From Mariniphaga sp964540165 (GTDB lineage: Bacteria; Bacteroidota; Bacteroidia; Bacteroidales; Prolixibacteraceae): a stretch of 64,000 nt of DNA. The DNA lies in the NCBI GenBank assembly GCA_964540165.1, contig CAZILU010000002.1, positions 1 to 64,000 of the forward strand, in the 5' to 3' direction. The notes below the pieces were generated by a model that worked only from the letters and a program-made list of their open reading frames with translations, did not search any database and was not told the DNA's origin. How positions within the stretch are numbered: position 1 is the first letter of the stretch; every line of letters begins with the position of its first letter. The position numbers were made by a program, and so were the translations under genes. This document shows, in pieces, positions 5,724 to 15,041 of this stretch.

Positions 5724-8312
5724 TTATCGGTTGAAGCAGTCTCTCTTTAGCTCCATCGGCTCTGTCGTGGATATTCCGCCGGCAGAGACCCTTTCTGATC
5801 CATGTTCCTTCCAAAGAATAAGATCATTACCCAGACGGATGGCAAGGCCTCCTTCGGCGTCAACGAAACGGGCGTTCATCAGCGCTTTGTCCAGGCTCTC
5901 TATCCTTTCGATTTCGCGAATCTCCACCTCCCGACGCGGTGTTGACGGGCGTTGCGGCCTCTCCGGGGGTGTCTGTTTCGTACGGTCAACACACAGCACG
6001 GTGACAAACCGTTGCGACTGTGCCGGACTGGTGGTTGATGCCGTCAGGTGATACTGATTGTGGAAGCGGGTGGAGTCGTGTGCCTGCGGGGTGAACCCGG
6101 TGTGCTGGCTGAATGTGATCTCATCAGGCATCAGAAAGCGGGTGGTGAGCCGCACGTTGCCCGAACGATTTTCAGTGATCAGCGCCTGCCGGTCGGCACG
6201 GATTTCGGTCGGACTGTGCAGCAGCCACTGGAAGGTTGACTCTTTTCCGGCGGTCTTCAGATCGTCGATAATCACGAAGTAGTTTGGCCGGATGAAGAGC
6301 ACATGCCGGTGAAAGCGCTCCAGCCGCCCGCCATAAGCCTGCGTGGCATCGCCGGTCGTGGCAACGCAGTCGCCCAGGTCCCTGTAGTATATAATCTCTC
6401 CTTTCGACTCCCGGCTCCGGGTGGTCTGTCCCTCGTGGTCGACCAGCATACTGTTGTGCGCTTTGGTGTTCCACATCCACTCCCGGTGGTGATCGGAGCC
6501 GTGTACCTGTCGTGAGCCGGTGCTGATGGCCAGCGGTTCGCCGTACGCTTCGATGACAAACGCATTTTGACAGGCATGATTGTGGCTCTGGGCACCAAAG
6601 GGATTGCTCTGGAAGAGCATCAGTACGTTTTCGGCCGGATCGGCCATGTGGCTGTGCATGGTTACCAGGCCGACATCCTTAAAGAGGGCTGATTGTGGAA
6701 TATCTTCCGGCTTTTTTGCCACTACGGAGCTGTCTGTGAAGAGGAAGGCATCGCGGCCCGAGGCGCTGTTCACTTCCGAAACATTGGCATGCCAGCGGTA
6801 GTAAGGATTTTTGTAGAGGGCAGAGAGGTTATACATGAGCTGTCCGTGGCCGCTGCCCAGCGGTTCAGAGAGACCGTCGCCAAAGGCTTTGGTGGGCCGG
6901 TATGGGTAGGCGGCATAGAGGCCGAAGTTGCCGGTATTGCGAAAGAAAGGTTTCTCTTTTAAGGGGATCCCGAACCGGTCCAGTTGGGCAACTACCCGGA
7001 TCATCCGGCGCATGTAGCTTCCCCAGTAGCTGATCCCTTCGTTCCACCCGCCATCGGTTTTTGACCAGGCAGGGTAGGTGCTCCAGAGAAGCTTCAGGGT
7101 GTAGTCGAGCCAGTCGGCCACCGCCGGCACGTCGTGTGCCAGGGCGATGCTCCCCTCTACGACAAAGCCGACCATCCGGCCGGGGTGGCTGGAGAAGGGG
7201 CTGGTCTCCATCGGGCGGTTCCGGTGTACAAAGTAGCTGATCTGGTGCATGCGTGCTGCCAATACCTCGAGGCACTTCTTCCGCTCCTCCTCACTGAGAA
7301 CCGGGTAGATCCAGTCGAACACCGGCGGGGCGTTCTCGGCGATGTCCATGCCCAGCTCGGTGGGGAAGATGGCGCGGGAGGGGCCCTCCACATCCCAGGT
7401 CATGAAGTGCATCAGCCGCCGTTTGGCCTCCAGCGCAAAACGCTCGTCGCCGGTATAGATATAGGCCAGCGCGGAGGTGACCATCCGCTGGGTGTAGGGG
7501 CGCATGGCCGACCAGGCTTTGACATAGGCCATCCGGGGATCGTCTGACTCCTCCCATGGACGGGGCTCTTCGAAGAGGGGCTCTTCCCTCTCCAGGATCT
7601 CCTCTGCCTGACGGATAACGCCGTCGGTGATGGCAGCGTAGCGACCCTCCCGGTCGGCGCGGATCTCCGTCACCAGCGCCGGGGTGAAGTGCAGCCGCGG
7701 GCGTTCAGCGGGTATGCGCCGCAGCACCTCATCGATGGGAATGAAGGGAAAGGCCACCGCATCGCCGGGTATGGTGAAGGAGCGGCTGCGGCTGTAGTGT
7801 GCCTCCCGGCCTCCGGAGACACCATAGCGCCAGTGCCATGTGCCGGGCGCCATCGTTGTCGTGGGGATATGCACCGTCATCGTCAGATCTTCGATGGTCA
7901 CGGTTTCATCCGGATCGAAATCGGCCGACGGAGCATACTGCAGCGTGTAGCTCTCTGCCCCCTCTGCAGGAAGCCAGATGAATGCCGGCGGATTGACAAC
8001 CTGTACCTCCCCGTCGGCCGGCCGGTAGTCGATCTCATCTTCCGACGGCGGCCGGTCCAGAAATTTCTCCTCAGGGACTTGCCGGCACGAACCAAAGAGC
8101 AGTACCGCAAGAGTCAGGGTAGCAAGCCTATGGAAGATCCTCTGAAGATTATTACGGACTGCTTTTTGCTCTCCGGGCCCGCATGAACTGATGATTGTCG
8201 GGGTAACGCCGGCATCCGTTGTTCGTTGATCTTCGCTTCGGGAATTTCCGCTCCACCGTATTTTCTTTGTTTGATGCGGAAGCGGGTGATCTGGATTTAT
8301 TTTCTTTATCAT
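5724..8312 (-). CDS. heparinase II/III-family polysaccharide lyase lipoprotein
   Basis: Large lipoprotein with a beta-sandwich N-terminal part (DUF4962-like), an (alpha/alpha) toroid and a heparinase II/III beta domain. Numbering from the upstream codon at 8354: lipid Cys90 (LLFGSC), SSHPGR near 388-393, GISYWGSY near 440-447 and SHNHACQNAF near 590-599. These are the places where this fold carries its catalytic His and Tyr residues. It likely cleaves uronic-acid-containing glycosaminoglycan-like polymers at the cell surface. The start is problematic: the ATG at 8312 leaves about 60 residues before the lipoprotein signal. An ATG at 8184 in another frame would give a normal signal if one base were removed from the T5 run at 8163-8167. 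It heads toward the sulfatase cluster's downstream side. Confidence 0.8.
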   Translation of the reverse strand: MIKKINPDHPLPHQTKKIRWSGNSRSEDQRTTDAGVTPTIISSCGPGEQKAVRNNLQRIFHRLATLTLAVLLFGSCRQVPEEKFLDRPPSEDEIDYRPADGEVQVVNPPAFIWLPAEGAESYTLQYAPSADFDPDETVTIEDLTMTVHIPTTTMAPGTWHWRYGVSGGREAHYSRSRSFTIPGDAVAFPFIPIDEVLRRIPAERPRLHFTPALVTEIRADREGRYAAITDGVIRQAEEILEREEPLFEEPRPWEESDDPRMAYVKAWSAMRPYTQRMVTSALAYIYTGDERFALEAKRRLMHFMTWDVEGPSRAIFPTELGMDIAENAPPVFDWIYPVLSEEERKKCLEVLAARMHQISYFVHRNRPMETSPFSSHPGRMVGFVVEGSIALAHDVPAVADWLDYTLKLLWSTYPAWSKTDGGWNEGISYWGSYMRRMIRVVAQLDRFGIPLKEKPFFRNTGNFGLYAAYPYRPTKAFGDGLSEPLGSGHGQLMYNLSALYKNPYYRWHANVSEVNSASGRDAFLFTDSSVVAKKPEDIPQSALFKDVGLVTMHSHMADPAENVLMLFQSNPFGAQSHNHACQNAFVIEAYGEPLAISTGSRQVHGSDHHREWMWNTKAHNSMLVDHEGQTTRSRESKGEIIYYRDLGDCVATTGDATQAYGGRLERFHRHVLFIRPNYFVIIDDLKTAGKESTFQWLLHSPTEIRADRQALITENRSGNVRLTTRFLMPDEITFSQHTGFTPQAHDSTRFHNQYHLTASTTSPAQSQRFVTVLCVDRTKQTPPERPQRPSTPRREVEIREIERIESLDKALMNARFVDAEGGLAIRLGNDLILWKEHGSERVSAGGISTTEPMELKRDCFNR

Positions 8313-8402
8313 GTGATTTTTTTTTGCATAATGATGTGATGACAAAACCGGCAACGGTCATATCGATCTTCGGGCAGTCGTCATTGGCATCTTCGGGTAG
8401 TT

Positions 8403-8482
8403 GTTATTTCGACGACGAAGGAGGAGAAATCTGTTCTTTCATGGAAAGATTTCTCACCCGGAATACCGGGATTCAAAATGAC
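8403..8482. repeat. REP-like palindromic element
   Basis: An 80-bp imperfect palindrome lies between the lyase and the first sulfatase. GTTATTTCG (8403-8411) opposes CAAAATGAC (8474-8482). AGAAATCT (8425-8432) pairs with AGATTTCT (8447-8454), or alternatively TCTTTC (8435-8440) with GAAAGA (8444-8449). From memory, elements with a CGACGAAGGAGGA...AATCT...AATGAC layout are dispersed in many Bacteroidota genomes. Only one copy is in this window. Confidence 0.6.
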
Positions 8483-8530
8483 ACGAAGATTTGATTTTGT
8501 TATGTTTCTTGTGCATAATTTTTGGATCTA

Positions 8531-10000
8531 TTATTCGGAATGTTCCTTTTTGTCGCGGATAAAGAAAGGGTTGTATTGGTATTCGGAGTGTTTGGCGTAG
8601 GGCCGGTTCACTTCCGGGAGGTACTGCTGCAGCTGTTGGCGCGGAGTAGCTGACTCCGGCCGGACTGCCACGTTGAACCACTCATTCGGATCGGTGGCAT
8701 GATCGTAAAACTCCTCCGATCCGTCGCTGTAACGGATGTATCGGTACTGCTCCGTTCTGACCCCGTGGTTATTCCAGCCGTAGGTGGTGAGGGCATAGTC
8801 CTGCACCTGGTCAGCCTCTCCATGAAGAAGCGGCACGAGACTGGCACCTTCATTCTTCTCATAGGGCTCCAGGTTGCAAAGCTCCAGGAGGGTGGGGTAG
8901 ATCGACAACATCTCGGCCGGAGCGTTGGTTATTTTTCCTTTTTCGATGCCTGGGCCGGCAATGATCAACGGGGCATTGGTACCCTCTTCCCACAGGCAGT
9001 GCTTGGCGAAGGTGTTCTTTTCCCCCAGCCGGTAGCCGTGGTCACCCCACAGTACGATGATGGTGTTGTCGGCGTATTTGCTGCTCTCCAGCGCTTTTAC
9101 CACTTCGCCGATGTAGTGGTCGACGAAGGTTACACAGGCCAGGTAGGCCTGGACCATTTTAGGCCACTCACCGCTCTCGATGGCCCATTGGGTTGTGGGC
9201 ATCATCGGCAGGTCATCCATCTCGCGGGCGATGGCCGGCAGGTCGTTCAGGTCATCTGCCCGGTAAGGGGGCGTTTCGATGTTCTCTATCGGATGGAGGT
9301 CGAACCATTTTTGTGGAACATACCAGGGCACGTGAGGCCGCAGGAACCCTACCGCCAGGAAGAAGGGCTTGTCGTAGTCGCGGTTCAGACGCTCAATGGC
9401 CCATTTTGCCGACTGGTAGTCGGGCATCAGAGAGTCGGTCTCGGGAAATGCACCCCAATCGGTGCCCGTATTGCCATATCCCTTCCGGTTGAGGCGGCCG
9501 TCCCATACCAGCTTTTCCGGCGGATTGGGACCAAACCCGCGCACGCGGCCACCCGACTCATCGAATACCCCTTCGGGGGCGTGGGAGTGGAAGATCTTGC
9601 CAATGCCCATCGTATGATAACCCTGATTCCGAAAGTATTCGGGGAGAAATAGCGTATTTTCGGTATAGGGATTCTCCCGGCGGATATCCTCATCTTCGAT
9701 TTGCCCGTAAATACCGGTGGTGGATGGCCGGAGACCCGACATCACCGAGGCGCGCGATGGCCCGCAGAGGGGAGCCTGGCAATGGGCATTGGAAAAGAGA
9801 ACGCCCTGCGATGCCAGCCGGTCCATGTTGGGCGTGAGGGCATTGGGATGGCCCTCCAGGCAGCCAAGCCAGTCGTTCAGGTCATCAACACAGATCATCA
9901 GTACGTTGGGTGGAGTTTTGGTAACTTCTTTTTTCTCACGGCTGCAGGAGGATATTAGTACTGATCCTGCAAACAGCAAGGGTATCCATAAGTTCTTCAT
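8531..10000 (-). CDS. sulfatase (S1 formylglycine type, iduronate-2-sulfatase-like)
   Basis: 489 residues. Lipoprotein signal with Cys19 (LISSCS). Metal-binding start motif NVLMICVDDLNDW, and the signature C79-G-P-S-R83 in which Cys would be oxidised to formylglycine, placing it in the S1 sulfatase family. WGDHGYRLGEKN and KHCLWEEG complete the active site. The arrangement resembles iduronate-2-sulfatase/choline-sulfatase-like members that remove sulfate esters from glycans. It needs a sulfatase-maturating enzyme, which is not in the window. It is probably co-transcribed with the two sulfatases upstream (same strand, 120-bp gap). Confidence 0.88.
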   Translation of the reverse strand: MKNLWIPLLFAGSVLISSCSREKKEVTKTPPNVLMICVDDLNDWLGCLEGHPNALTPNMDRLASQGVLFSNAHCQAPLCGPSRASVMSGLRPSTTGIYGQIEDEDIRRENPYTENTLFLPEYFRNQGYHTMGIGKIFHSHAPEGVFDESGGRVRGFGPNPPEKLVWDGRLNRKGYGNTGTDWGAFPETDSLMPDYQSAKWAIERLNRDYDKPFFLAVGFLRPHVPWYVPQKWFDLHPIENIETPPYRADDLNDLPAIAREMDDLPMMPTTQWAIESGEWPKMVQAYLACVTFVDHYIGEVVKALESSKYADNTIIVLWGDHGYRLGEKNTFAKHCLWEEGTNAPLIIAGPGIEKGKITNAPAEMLSIYPTLLELCNLEPYEKNEGASLVPLLHGEADQVQDYALTTYGWNNHGVRTEQYRYIRYSDGSEEFYDHATDPNEWFNVAVRPESATPRQQLQQYLPEVNRPYAKHSEYQYNPFFIRDKKEHSE

Positions 10001-10120
10001 AGTGCTTTTTAATTGTCTTTTATTCGTAACATCGGTGTTTTCAAATCGTTCTTATAAACCGCAGCAACCGGCGGCAGTTGTATAGTGCCTATGGCAGCTG
10101 ACGGATCCTGTTCTCCGGGA

Positions 10121-11629
10121 TCACCGGATCGTTTTCTCCAGCGGCTCGGGGAGCAGGTCAAGGAAAGTGGCTCCTCGTTTTTCAAATTCGGTGAGCAGCT
10201 GCGCGCGCATCCGGAGCAGCTCTTCGTGGTGTTCCGCACGCACCGCCAGGTTAACCAGCTCATCGGGATCGCTCTTCAGGTCGTACAGCTCTTCGATGTA
10301 ATCTTTATAGATGTACCGCACATATTTGTAGCTTCCCTTTCGCAACATCATCCACGACTTGGTGCCGGTGGGGGCATGTACCTCAAAACGGTTCCAGTTT
10401 CCGGATTGGTGCGCCTTCTCTAACTCTGTGCGGATTCTCTCATTACCGTAGTTGCCGCCGGTATAGATCTGGATCATCGGCTCTTTCAGCGCATCAGATT
10501 CAGGATGATAGAGGAGATCGCTCATATCCCTTCCGTCGATGGATCCGGCCGGTTCAACCTTCCCCAGTGCATGGATGGTAGAGATGATATCGACGCCGTT
10601 CACCGGCGCGTCCGATACCTTGCCGGCAGGAATCTTTCCGGGTTGCACAAAGATGAGCGGAACGAGCAGGTTGGCATCGTAGGGAGCCAGCTTGGCGTTG
10701 TAGCCGTGATGCCCCCACGCATAGCCGTTGTCGGAGGTGAAGATCACCACGGTGTTGTCTAACTGTCCGGTGGCTTCGAGCGCCTGCATGATACGGCCTA
10801 TCCCTTCATCGATGGCCCGCACCGCCTCGTTGTACTGCTTTACCCAGCTGTCTAACGGCCGGTTCCGGTAGAACGGCCTGCCCGTTTCCGGATCTTTCTT
10901 GTTGGTCTCCAGGTGGATCATATTATCCGGCTTGTCGGGCCGTGGAGCGTAGATATCTTTGGGATACTCCATCTCGGGTGCCTCTCCGTACGACCCGATG
11001 TGGCGGTCGGCGGGGGTATAGGGACCGTGCACCGCACCGTAACATACCCAGAAATACCAGGGCTGACCGGGCTCCCCGGCCCGCTCTTTCAGAAACTGAA
11101 TGGTCAGGTCGGTGTAAGCATCCGTACTGTACTGCTCCAGCTCCATCAGGGTGTCGCCATGCATCCGCAGGCTTTGATCCCAGTAGTAGTTTTTTTGATT
11201 TTCGGGCAGGTGGTGCTCCCATACCGCCGACCAGTCCCAGGTCTCATCGTGCCTTGGCACATCCCAGTGCCACTTGCCGATCATCCCGGTATAGTACCCG
11301 TTCTTTCGGAAGTTCACCGGCCAGAACAGGGTCTCTTTGGTGTAGTTGTGCTGGAAATTCCCGGTGAGTGCCGATCCGCGCGACGGAACGCACTTGGGAC
11401 CGGTATAGGCAGAGGTAAAGCGTACCCCCTGCTCCGCCAGCCGGTCGATGTTGGGCGTTTCCACCCACGGGTAGGAGCCGGGGTAGCAGCCGATGGTGCG
11501 GGCCGACTGGTCATCGGTGAAGATGTAGAGGATGTTGGGACGGCGCGGCTCTTCCGGAGCGCTGCCACAGGCTGCCAGGGCTGTGAAGCCGGCCAGCATT
11601 ACCATGGAAAAAAGTGGTTTGATCTGCAT
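10121..11629 (-). CDS. sulfatase (S1 formylglycine type)
   Basis: 502 residues from the ATG at 11629, chosen because it begins the lipoprotein signal MQIKPLFSMVMLAGFTALAAC (lipid Cys21); the open frame extends 41 codons further without signal features. NILYIFTDDQSA gives the metal-binding strand and C80-V-P-S-R the formylglycine site; TSDNGYAWGHHG and K-x-x-P-Y-D follow. It differs in sequence from its two neighbours, so it probably removes sulfate from a different position or residue. It ends 120 bp before the next sulfatase start. Confidence 0.88.
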   Translation of the reverse strand: MQIKPLFSMVMLAGFTALAACGSAPEEPRRPNILYIFTDDQSARTIGCYPGSYPWVETPNIDRLAEQGVRFTSAYTGPKCVPSRGSALTGNFQHNYTKETLFWPVNFRKNGYYTGMIGKWHWDVPRHDETWDWSAVWEHHLPENQKNYYWDQSLRMHGDTLMELEQYSTDAYTDLTIQFLKERAGEPGQPWYFWVCYGAVHGPYTPADRHIGSYGEAPEMEYPKDIYAPRPDKPDNMIHLETNKKDPETGRPFYRNRPLDSWVKQYNEAVRAIDEGIGRIMQALEATGQLDNTVVIFTSDNGYAWGHHGYNAKLAPYDANLLVPLIFVQPGKIPAGKVSDAPVNGVDIISTIHALGKVEPAGSIDGRDMSDLLYHPESDALKEPMIQIYTGGNYGNERIRTELEKAHQSGNWNRFEVHAPTGTKSWMMLRKGSYKYVRYIYKDYIEELYDLKSDPDELVNLAVRAEHHEELLRMRAQLLTEFEKRGATFLDLLPEPLEKTIR

Positions 11630-11708
11630 ACGTTTTGTTGCTAAATGGTGATATTTTTCTGTCCGTATTTGTCTGGTTTTGCCGGTCCAAAGTGCCGGGT
11701 TCCCGGCG

Positions 11709-13223
11709 CTATTTTTTCGCTTTGAGCAGCTTGTACTTCGACAGCTCCTCATCCATCAGACGGTTCATGCCGGCCACGGTTTTATCGTACCTCTTTTTGG
11801 TGGCCAGGTTTACTTTCGCGGTTTTCGATTTGGAGTGGTCGTATAGTTCAACGGCCATCACTTCGTTGGGATTCTCATACATCTGCCAGCGGGTAAACCG
11901 GTATTTACCGGTACGGATGCTGTATCCCATCAGTTCGTTTTTATGGTCGTAGCCAAGCGAGCGGCCGCGGGGGTACTGGCTGATGGCTACTCTATTCACT
12001 TCGGCCTGGGGATTTTGGATGACCGGGAGCAGGCTTTGCCCCTCCAGATGGGCCGGTTTTTCCAGGGTTGCCAGGTCGCAGAGGGTTGGGTAGATGCCGA
12101 CAAATTCGGCTAATGACCGGGTCTTCATTCCCTGCTTCATCCAGGGAACGGAGAAGATGAGGGGGGCGTTGGTGTCCATCTCCATATTGGTGTGTTTGCA
12201 CCACCCGCCGTAGTCTCCCAGCTTCCACCCATGATCGCCCCAAAGTACGATGATGGTGTTATCGGTCAATCCGTTTGCTTCCAGAGCGTCGAGCAGTTTG
12301 CCCACCTGGGCGTCGATCATGCTGACTGCCGCGTAGTAGCCGTGGATCAGGTTCCGGCTGGTCTCGTCGTCTAAGGGCCCTTCGGCCGGAATGCCATGGT
12401 ATTTACGCAGCTCGCCAAAGGTGTGCAGGGCCGGTTCGGGCATGCCTTCCGGGACCTTTCGTTCGGGAATTTTTATCTGTTGCGGATCGTAGAGATCCCA
12501 GTACTTTTTGGGTGATACAAAAGGGAGGTGAGGCTTGGCGAATCCCACTGCCAGGAAGAAGGCGGAGTCTTTCAGCGCGGCAATGCGCTCCACGGCGTGG
12601 TCGGCAACCATCGCATCACTCATATGCTCCTCTGGTTCCCGGGAACAGTACCAGGGTAGCTTCAGCCCGTTGATTGTCGGGAAATCCTGCTCCAGCCCCA
12701 GCGTGTCGCCGCGACTGATCTTCTCCAGCAGGCCTGATTTCTCTTTTATGTTCCACTTGGGGATGGACCAGGAGCGCTGATCATCGACATTCCCGTGGCC
12801 CGTATGGTAGATCTTACCCATACCTTCGGTACGGTATCCGTGGATTTTGAAGTGCTGTGGCAGCGTAATCACATCGGGTACTTTTTTCCGGAAGAAGGTC
12901 TGCAGATCGTAGATTCCCAAAGCATCGGGCCGTAGTCCTGTCAGCAGGCTGTTGCGTGAAGGGGCACATACGGCCTGCTGGCAGTAGGCCCGCTCGAAGA
13001 GGATGCCCCGCGCTGCCAGGCGGTCGATGTTGGGCGTGTGCAGATGCTTCTCACCGTAGCAGTTAAGCTCAGTGCGCAGGTCATCGACGGCGATAAACAG
13101 AACGTTTGGCTTTTTGGGCGCATCTGCCGGCGCACCGGCCACGGTCATGGCCAGCGGGAGGCTTACCATGGTAATGGCCAGGCCCCGGATGCTTTGAAAT
13201 GGGAGACGAATCAGTGTTTTCAT
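11709..13223 (-). CDS. sulfatase (S1 formylglycine type, iduronate-2-sulfatase-like)
   Basis: 504 residues, N-terminal signal peptide (about 1-30, cleaved near VAGAPA). NVLFIAVDDLRTEL provides metal ligands, C86-A-P-S-R90 the formylglycine site, and WGDHGWKLGDYG plus KHTNMEMDTNAP the rest of the pocket. Overall it is very close in plan to human-type iduronate-2-sulfatase and to the product at 8531. It overlaps by four bases (ATGA) with a 44-codon lipoprotein leader upstream. It is the first full gene of the three-sulfatase run. Confidence 0.9.
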   Translation of the reverse strand: MKTLIRLPFQSIRGLAITMVSLPLAMTVAGAPADAPKKPNVLFIAVDDLRTELNCYGEKHLHTPNIDRLAARGILFERAYCQQAVCAPSRNSLLTGLRPDALGIYDLQTFFRKKVPDVITLPQHFKIHGYRTEGMGKIYHTGHGNVDDQRSWSIPKWNIKEKSGLLEKISRGDTLGLEQDFPTINGLKLPWYCSREPEEHMSDAMVADHAVERIAALKDSAFFLAVGFAKPHLPFVSPKKYWDLYDPQQIKIPERKVPEGMPEPALHTFGELRKYHGIPAEGPLDDETSRNLIHGYYAAVSMIDAQVGKLLDALEANGLTDNTIIVLWGDHGWKLGDYGGWCKHTNMEMDTNAPLIFSVPWMKQGMKTRSLAEFVGIYPTLCDLATLEKPAHLEGQSLLPVIQNPQAEVNRVAISQYPRGRSLGYDHKNELMGYSIRTGKYRFTRWQMYENPNEVMAVELYDHSKSKTAKVNLATKKRYDKTVAGMNRLMDEELSKYKLLKAKK

Positions 13224-13354
13224 TGAAAATATATTTGCGTCGTTAAGATTAATCCTTTTGATATTGAGTCCGGTGCTTGTTGCTTGTCACTGCAGGCAAG
13301 GAGCGCCAGCGATAATCCTGCCGGGATCAGCGCCTGCCGCAGGATCTTTTTCAT
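13220..13354 (-). CDS. 44-residue orphan lipoprotein leader ORF
   Basis: The minus strand from 13354 encodes MKKILRQALIPAGLSLALLAC then SDKQQ, a textbook lipoprotein signal with lipid Cys21, followed by only 23 residues. The stop codon overlaps the ATG of the downstream sulfatase (ATGA), which would allow translational coupling. It may be the remnant of a deleted lipoprotein gene or a true small lipoprotein. It was found by reading the minus strand directly. Confidence 0.45.
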   Translation of the reverse strand: MKKILRQALIPAGLSLALLACSDKQQAPDSISKGLILTTQIYFQ

Positions 13355-13748
13355 GGATCGGGTTCTGTTCGATTGCTTCATACCATTGGTATATTAGGTT
13401 TTTTTTAAGTGACGTACACACATGCCTTGCATGCTGCCAATTCAAAGAGCTAAAAGTAAAAAAAAATGCAGACTCCGATCTTTTTTCCTGGATCATTTTA
13501 CATCGGTTTATCAGGGTTTGTTTTTCGGCGGCCAGCGGAACTGCCATCCTTTTAACCATTCCTGCCGGTGTCAGGAATCGTCATGCTCGTTTCATCCGGA
13601 TCATTTGTGTAAAACACGATCCATGTCGCTTAATCCCTCGCGACGGGTATCGCGCCGGATGATCTGCGGTTTTCTGAAATAATGGTTGCGTGTGGATGAA
13701 AAAAGAATTTTATTATCTTGCTGCCAAATCCAACCAAATGATAATCTT
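13355..13748. other. intergenic region upstream of the sulfatase run
   Basis: About 390 bases with no supportable gene. A minus-strand TACTTTTA near 13450 is one base off the TAnnTTTG element and might drive the sulfatases. No RNA gene or mobile element is visible. Confidence 0.35.
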
Positions 13749-14474
13749 ATGAGAAAAAATCAGTGGCCTGTTATTCCCTTTTTGTTTCTATTCTTTCTAT
13801 TTTCATGTGTACTGGAAGAGACCGAAGATCCGGATCCGATTGATCAGGAATCGATCAGCGCCAAATGGGTGGTTTCCGGTACCAGCGACCTGTATGAATC
13901 GTTCGAGTTTTTTGAAGACAATCACTACCTGATTGTGATGAAGCAACCCCTTAAGTCATCGGAACAGCAGGTTCAACTGATTGGCACCTATGAAATTGTT
14001 GATATGCGAAAGGTTCGGTTGGCTGACTTTGGAACCATCTCTTTCCGGTTTGTGGATGGTAAAGATGCCGTGTTGGAGGTAAAACCTGACAACGGAGCCG
14101 GGGTATCGGTCGACGTGTATAAAGCGGAAAAGATTTCGGAAAGCGGTCAAACAAAAAACCTGTGCCGGATATGGAAAAGGGAACCTTTTGGAAACGACTC
14201 TTTTTTGAAAGGTTATGAAGTGAAGATTCTGTTCTCCAATGCAGGCACCTATTTTTATTCGCTGAAGGATCCGGAGGATAACCGGATGGGAGCCCTCAAT
14301 TTTTGGAAGTGGAAAGATGCAGAGGAGTCCACCATCTGCTACTCAACCACCAGTAAGGTGCTCTGCGACGGAGAGGATGAATTTGAAATTGTTGAGCTGA
14401 AATCGAATATTTTGAAGGTGAGGCACCCCGATGGGCTGGTGGAGTCTTATTATCCCGACTACTCTTTATATTGA
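13749..14474 (+). CDS. hypothetical lipoprotein, lipocalin-like
   Basis: 241 residues from the ATG at 13749, which begins a lipoprotein signal (MRKNQWPVIPFLFLFFLFSC, lipid Cys20). The mature part is acidic at its start and then rich in alternating strands (GTYEIVDMRKVRLADFGTIS, KVLCDGEDEFEIVEL), resembling small lipocalin-like or DUF-type lipoproteins of Bacteroidota. No catalytic motif is visible. It is convergent with the truncated lyase at 14487-14781, and its 3' end sits where the lyase homology stops. Confidence 0.65.
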   Translation: MRKNQWPVIPFLFLFFLFSCVLEETEDPDPIDQESISAKWVVSGTSDLYESFEFFEDNHYLIVMKQPLKSSEQQVQLIGTYEIVDMRKVRLADFGTISFRFVDGKDAVLEVKPDNGAGVSVDVYKAEKISESGQTKNLCRIWKREPFGNDSFLKGYEVKILFSNAGTYFYSLKDPEDNRMGALNFWKWKDAEESTICYSTTSKVLCDGEDEFEIVELKSNILKVRHPDGLVESYYPDYSLY

Positions 14475-14486
14475 GCAGTCCGTGGT

Positions 14487-14781
14487 TCAGGTGACTGCCC
14501 GACAGGCGAAGGGGACTTTCGATCGTAACCTTTCCGGGCGTTTCGGCAGCGATTACTACCGGATGGCCGGACCGGCCGGTCGCCGAAAGATCGGTCCGCT
14601 CCCCACGGTAAACGCCATCGGCTAAAAAGATCGTATCTCCCGGAAGGGCTCTCCCCGCCGCCTCCTGCATAGCGGTTACTGTGTTTACCCGTATCGGCCG
14701 GTTGTTCCCAGGAGTGACCAACGAAATGAGGATTAAGAGCAGCAGCAGCAGGGGCGTGGTTTTTTTTGATGAAAGGTTCAT
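14487..14781 (-). pseudogene. 5' remnant of a PL6 (chondroitinase-B/alginate-lyase-like) gene
   Basis: From the ATG at 14781 the product has a signal peptide (about 1-24) and then the first turns of a right-handed beta-helix: V-x-T-V-T-A-M-Q-E-A-A, PGDTIFLADGVYRG, G-x-P-V-V-I-A-A-E-T-P-G-K-V-T-I. This is the N-terminus of PL6 chondroitinase-B/alginate-lyase-type enzymes. Homology stops after about 98 residues (SGSHL), and the frame continues into antisense of the neighbouring lipoprotein gene. The family is usually 450 residues or more, so more than three quarters, with the catalytic Lys/Arg, is gone. Confidence 0.7.
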
Positions 14782-14826
14782 TCTGGAATGGTTTTACATA
14801 GTAATATGAGCGAAAACTGTTTATGA

Positions 14827-14834
14827 CAAATTTA
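14827..14834 (-). promoter_or_regulatory. Bacteroidota -7 element before the PL6 remnant
   Basis: Minus strand TAAATTTG matches TAnnTTTG exactly, 45 bp before the remnant's ATG. The promoter of the dead gene appears intact. Confidence 0.45.
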
Positions 14835-15041
14835 ACGTTGCAAATTAAGTAAGATTTTTAAATCTGACCTGAAGAATTAAAAAAAGTGATGAGACGGTGA
14901 CCCGGAATCCCGAATCCGTCTATTTTTGAGATTCGAAACAATGTTTTAGACTTTTTGGGTGTTTTATCATATTTCAAATCCTTAATTATTGTGAAATATG
15001 CATCTGAATCAACTCATGAATATCGAAATAAATTGAAAGTG

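Noticed and set aside
8699..9652. Plus-strand ORF of 317 codons
   Set aside because: Antisense to a sulfatase with complete active-site motifs; no recognisable protein features.
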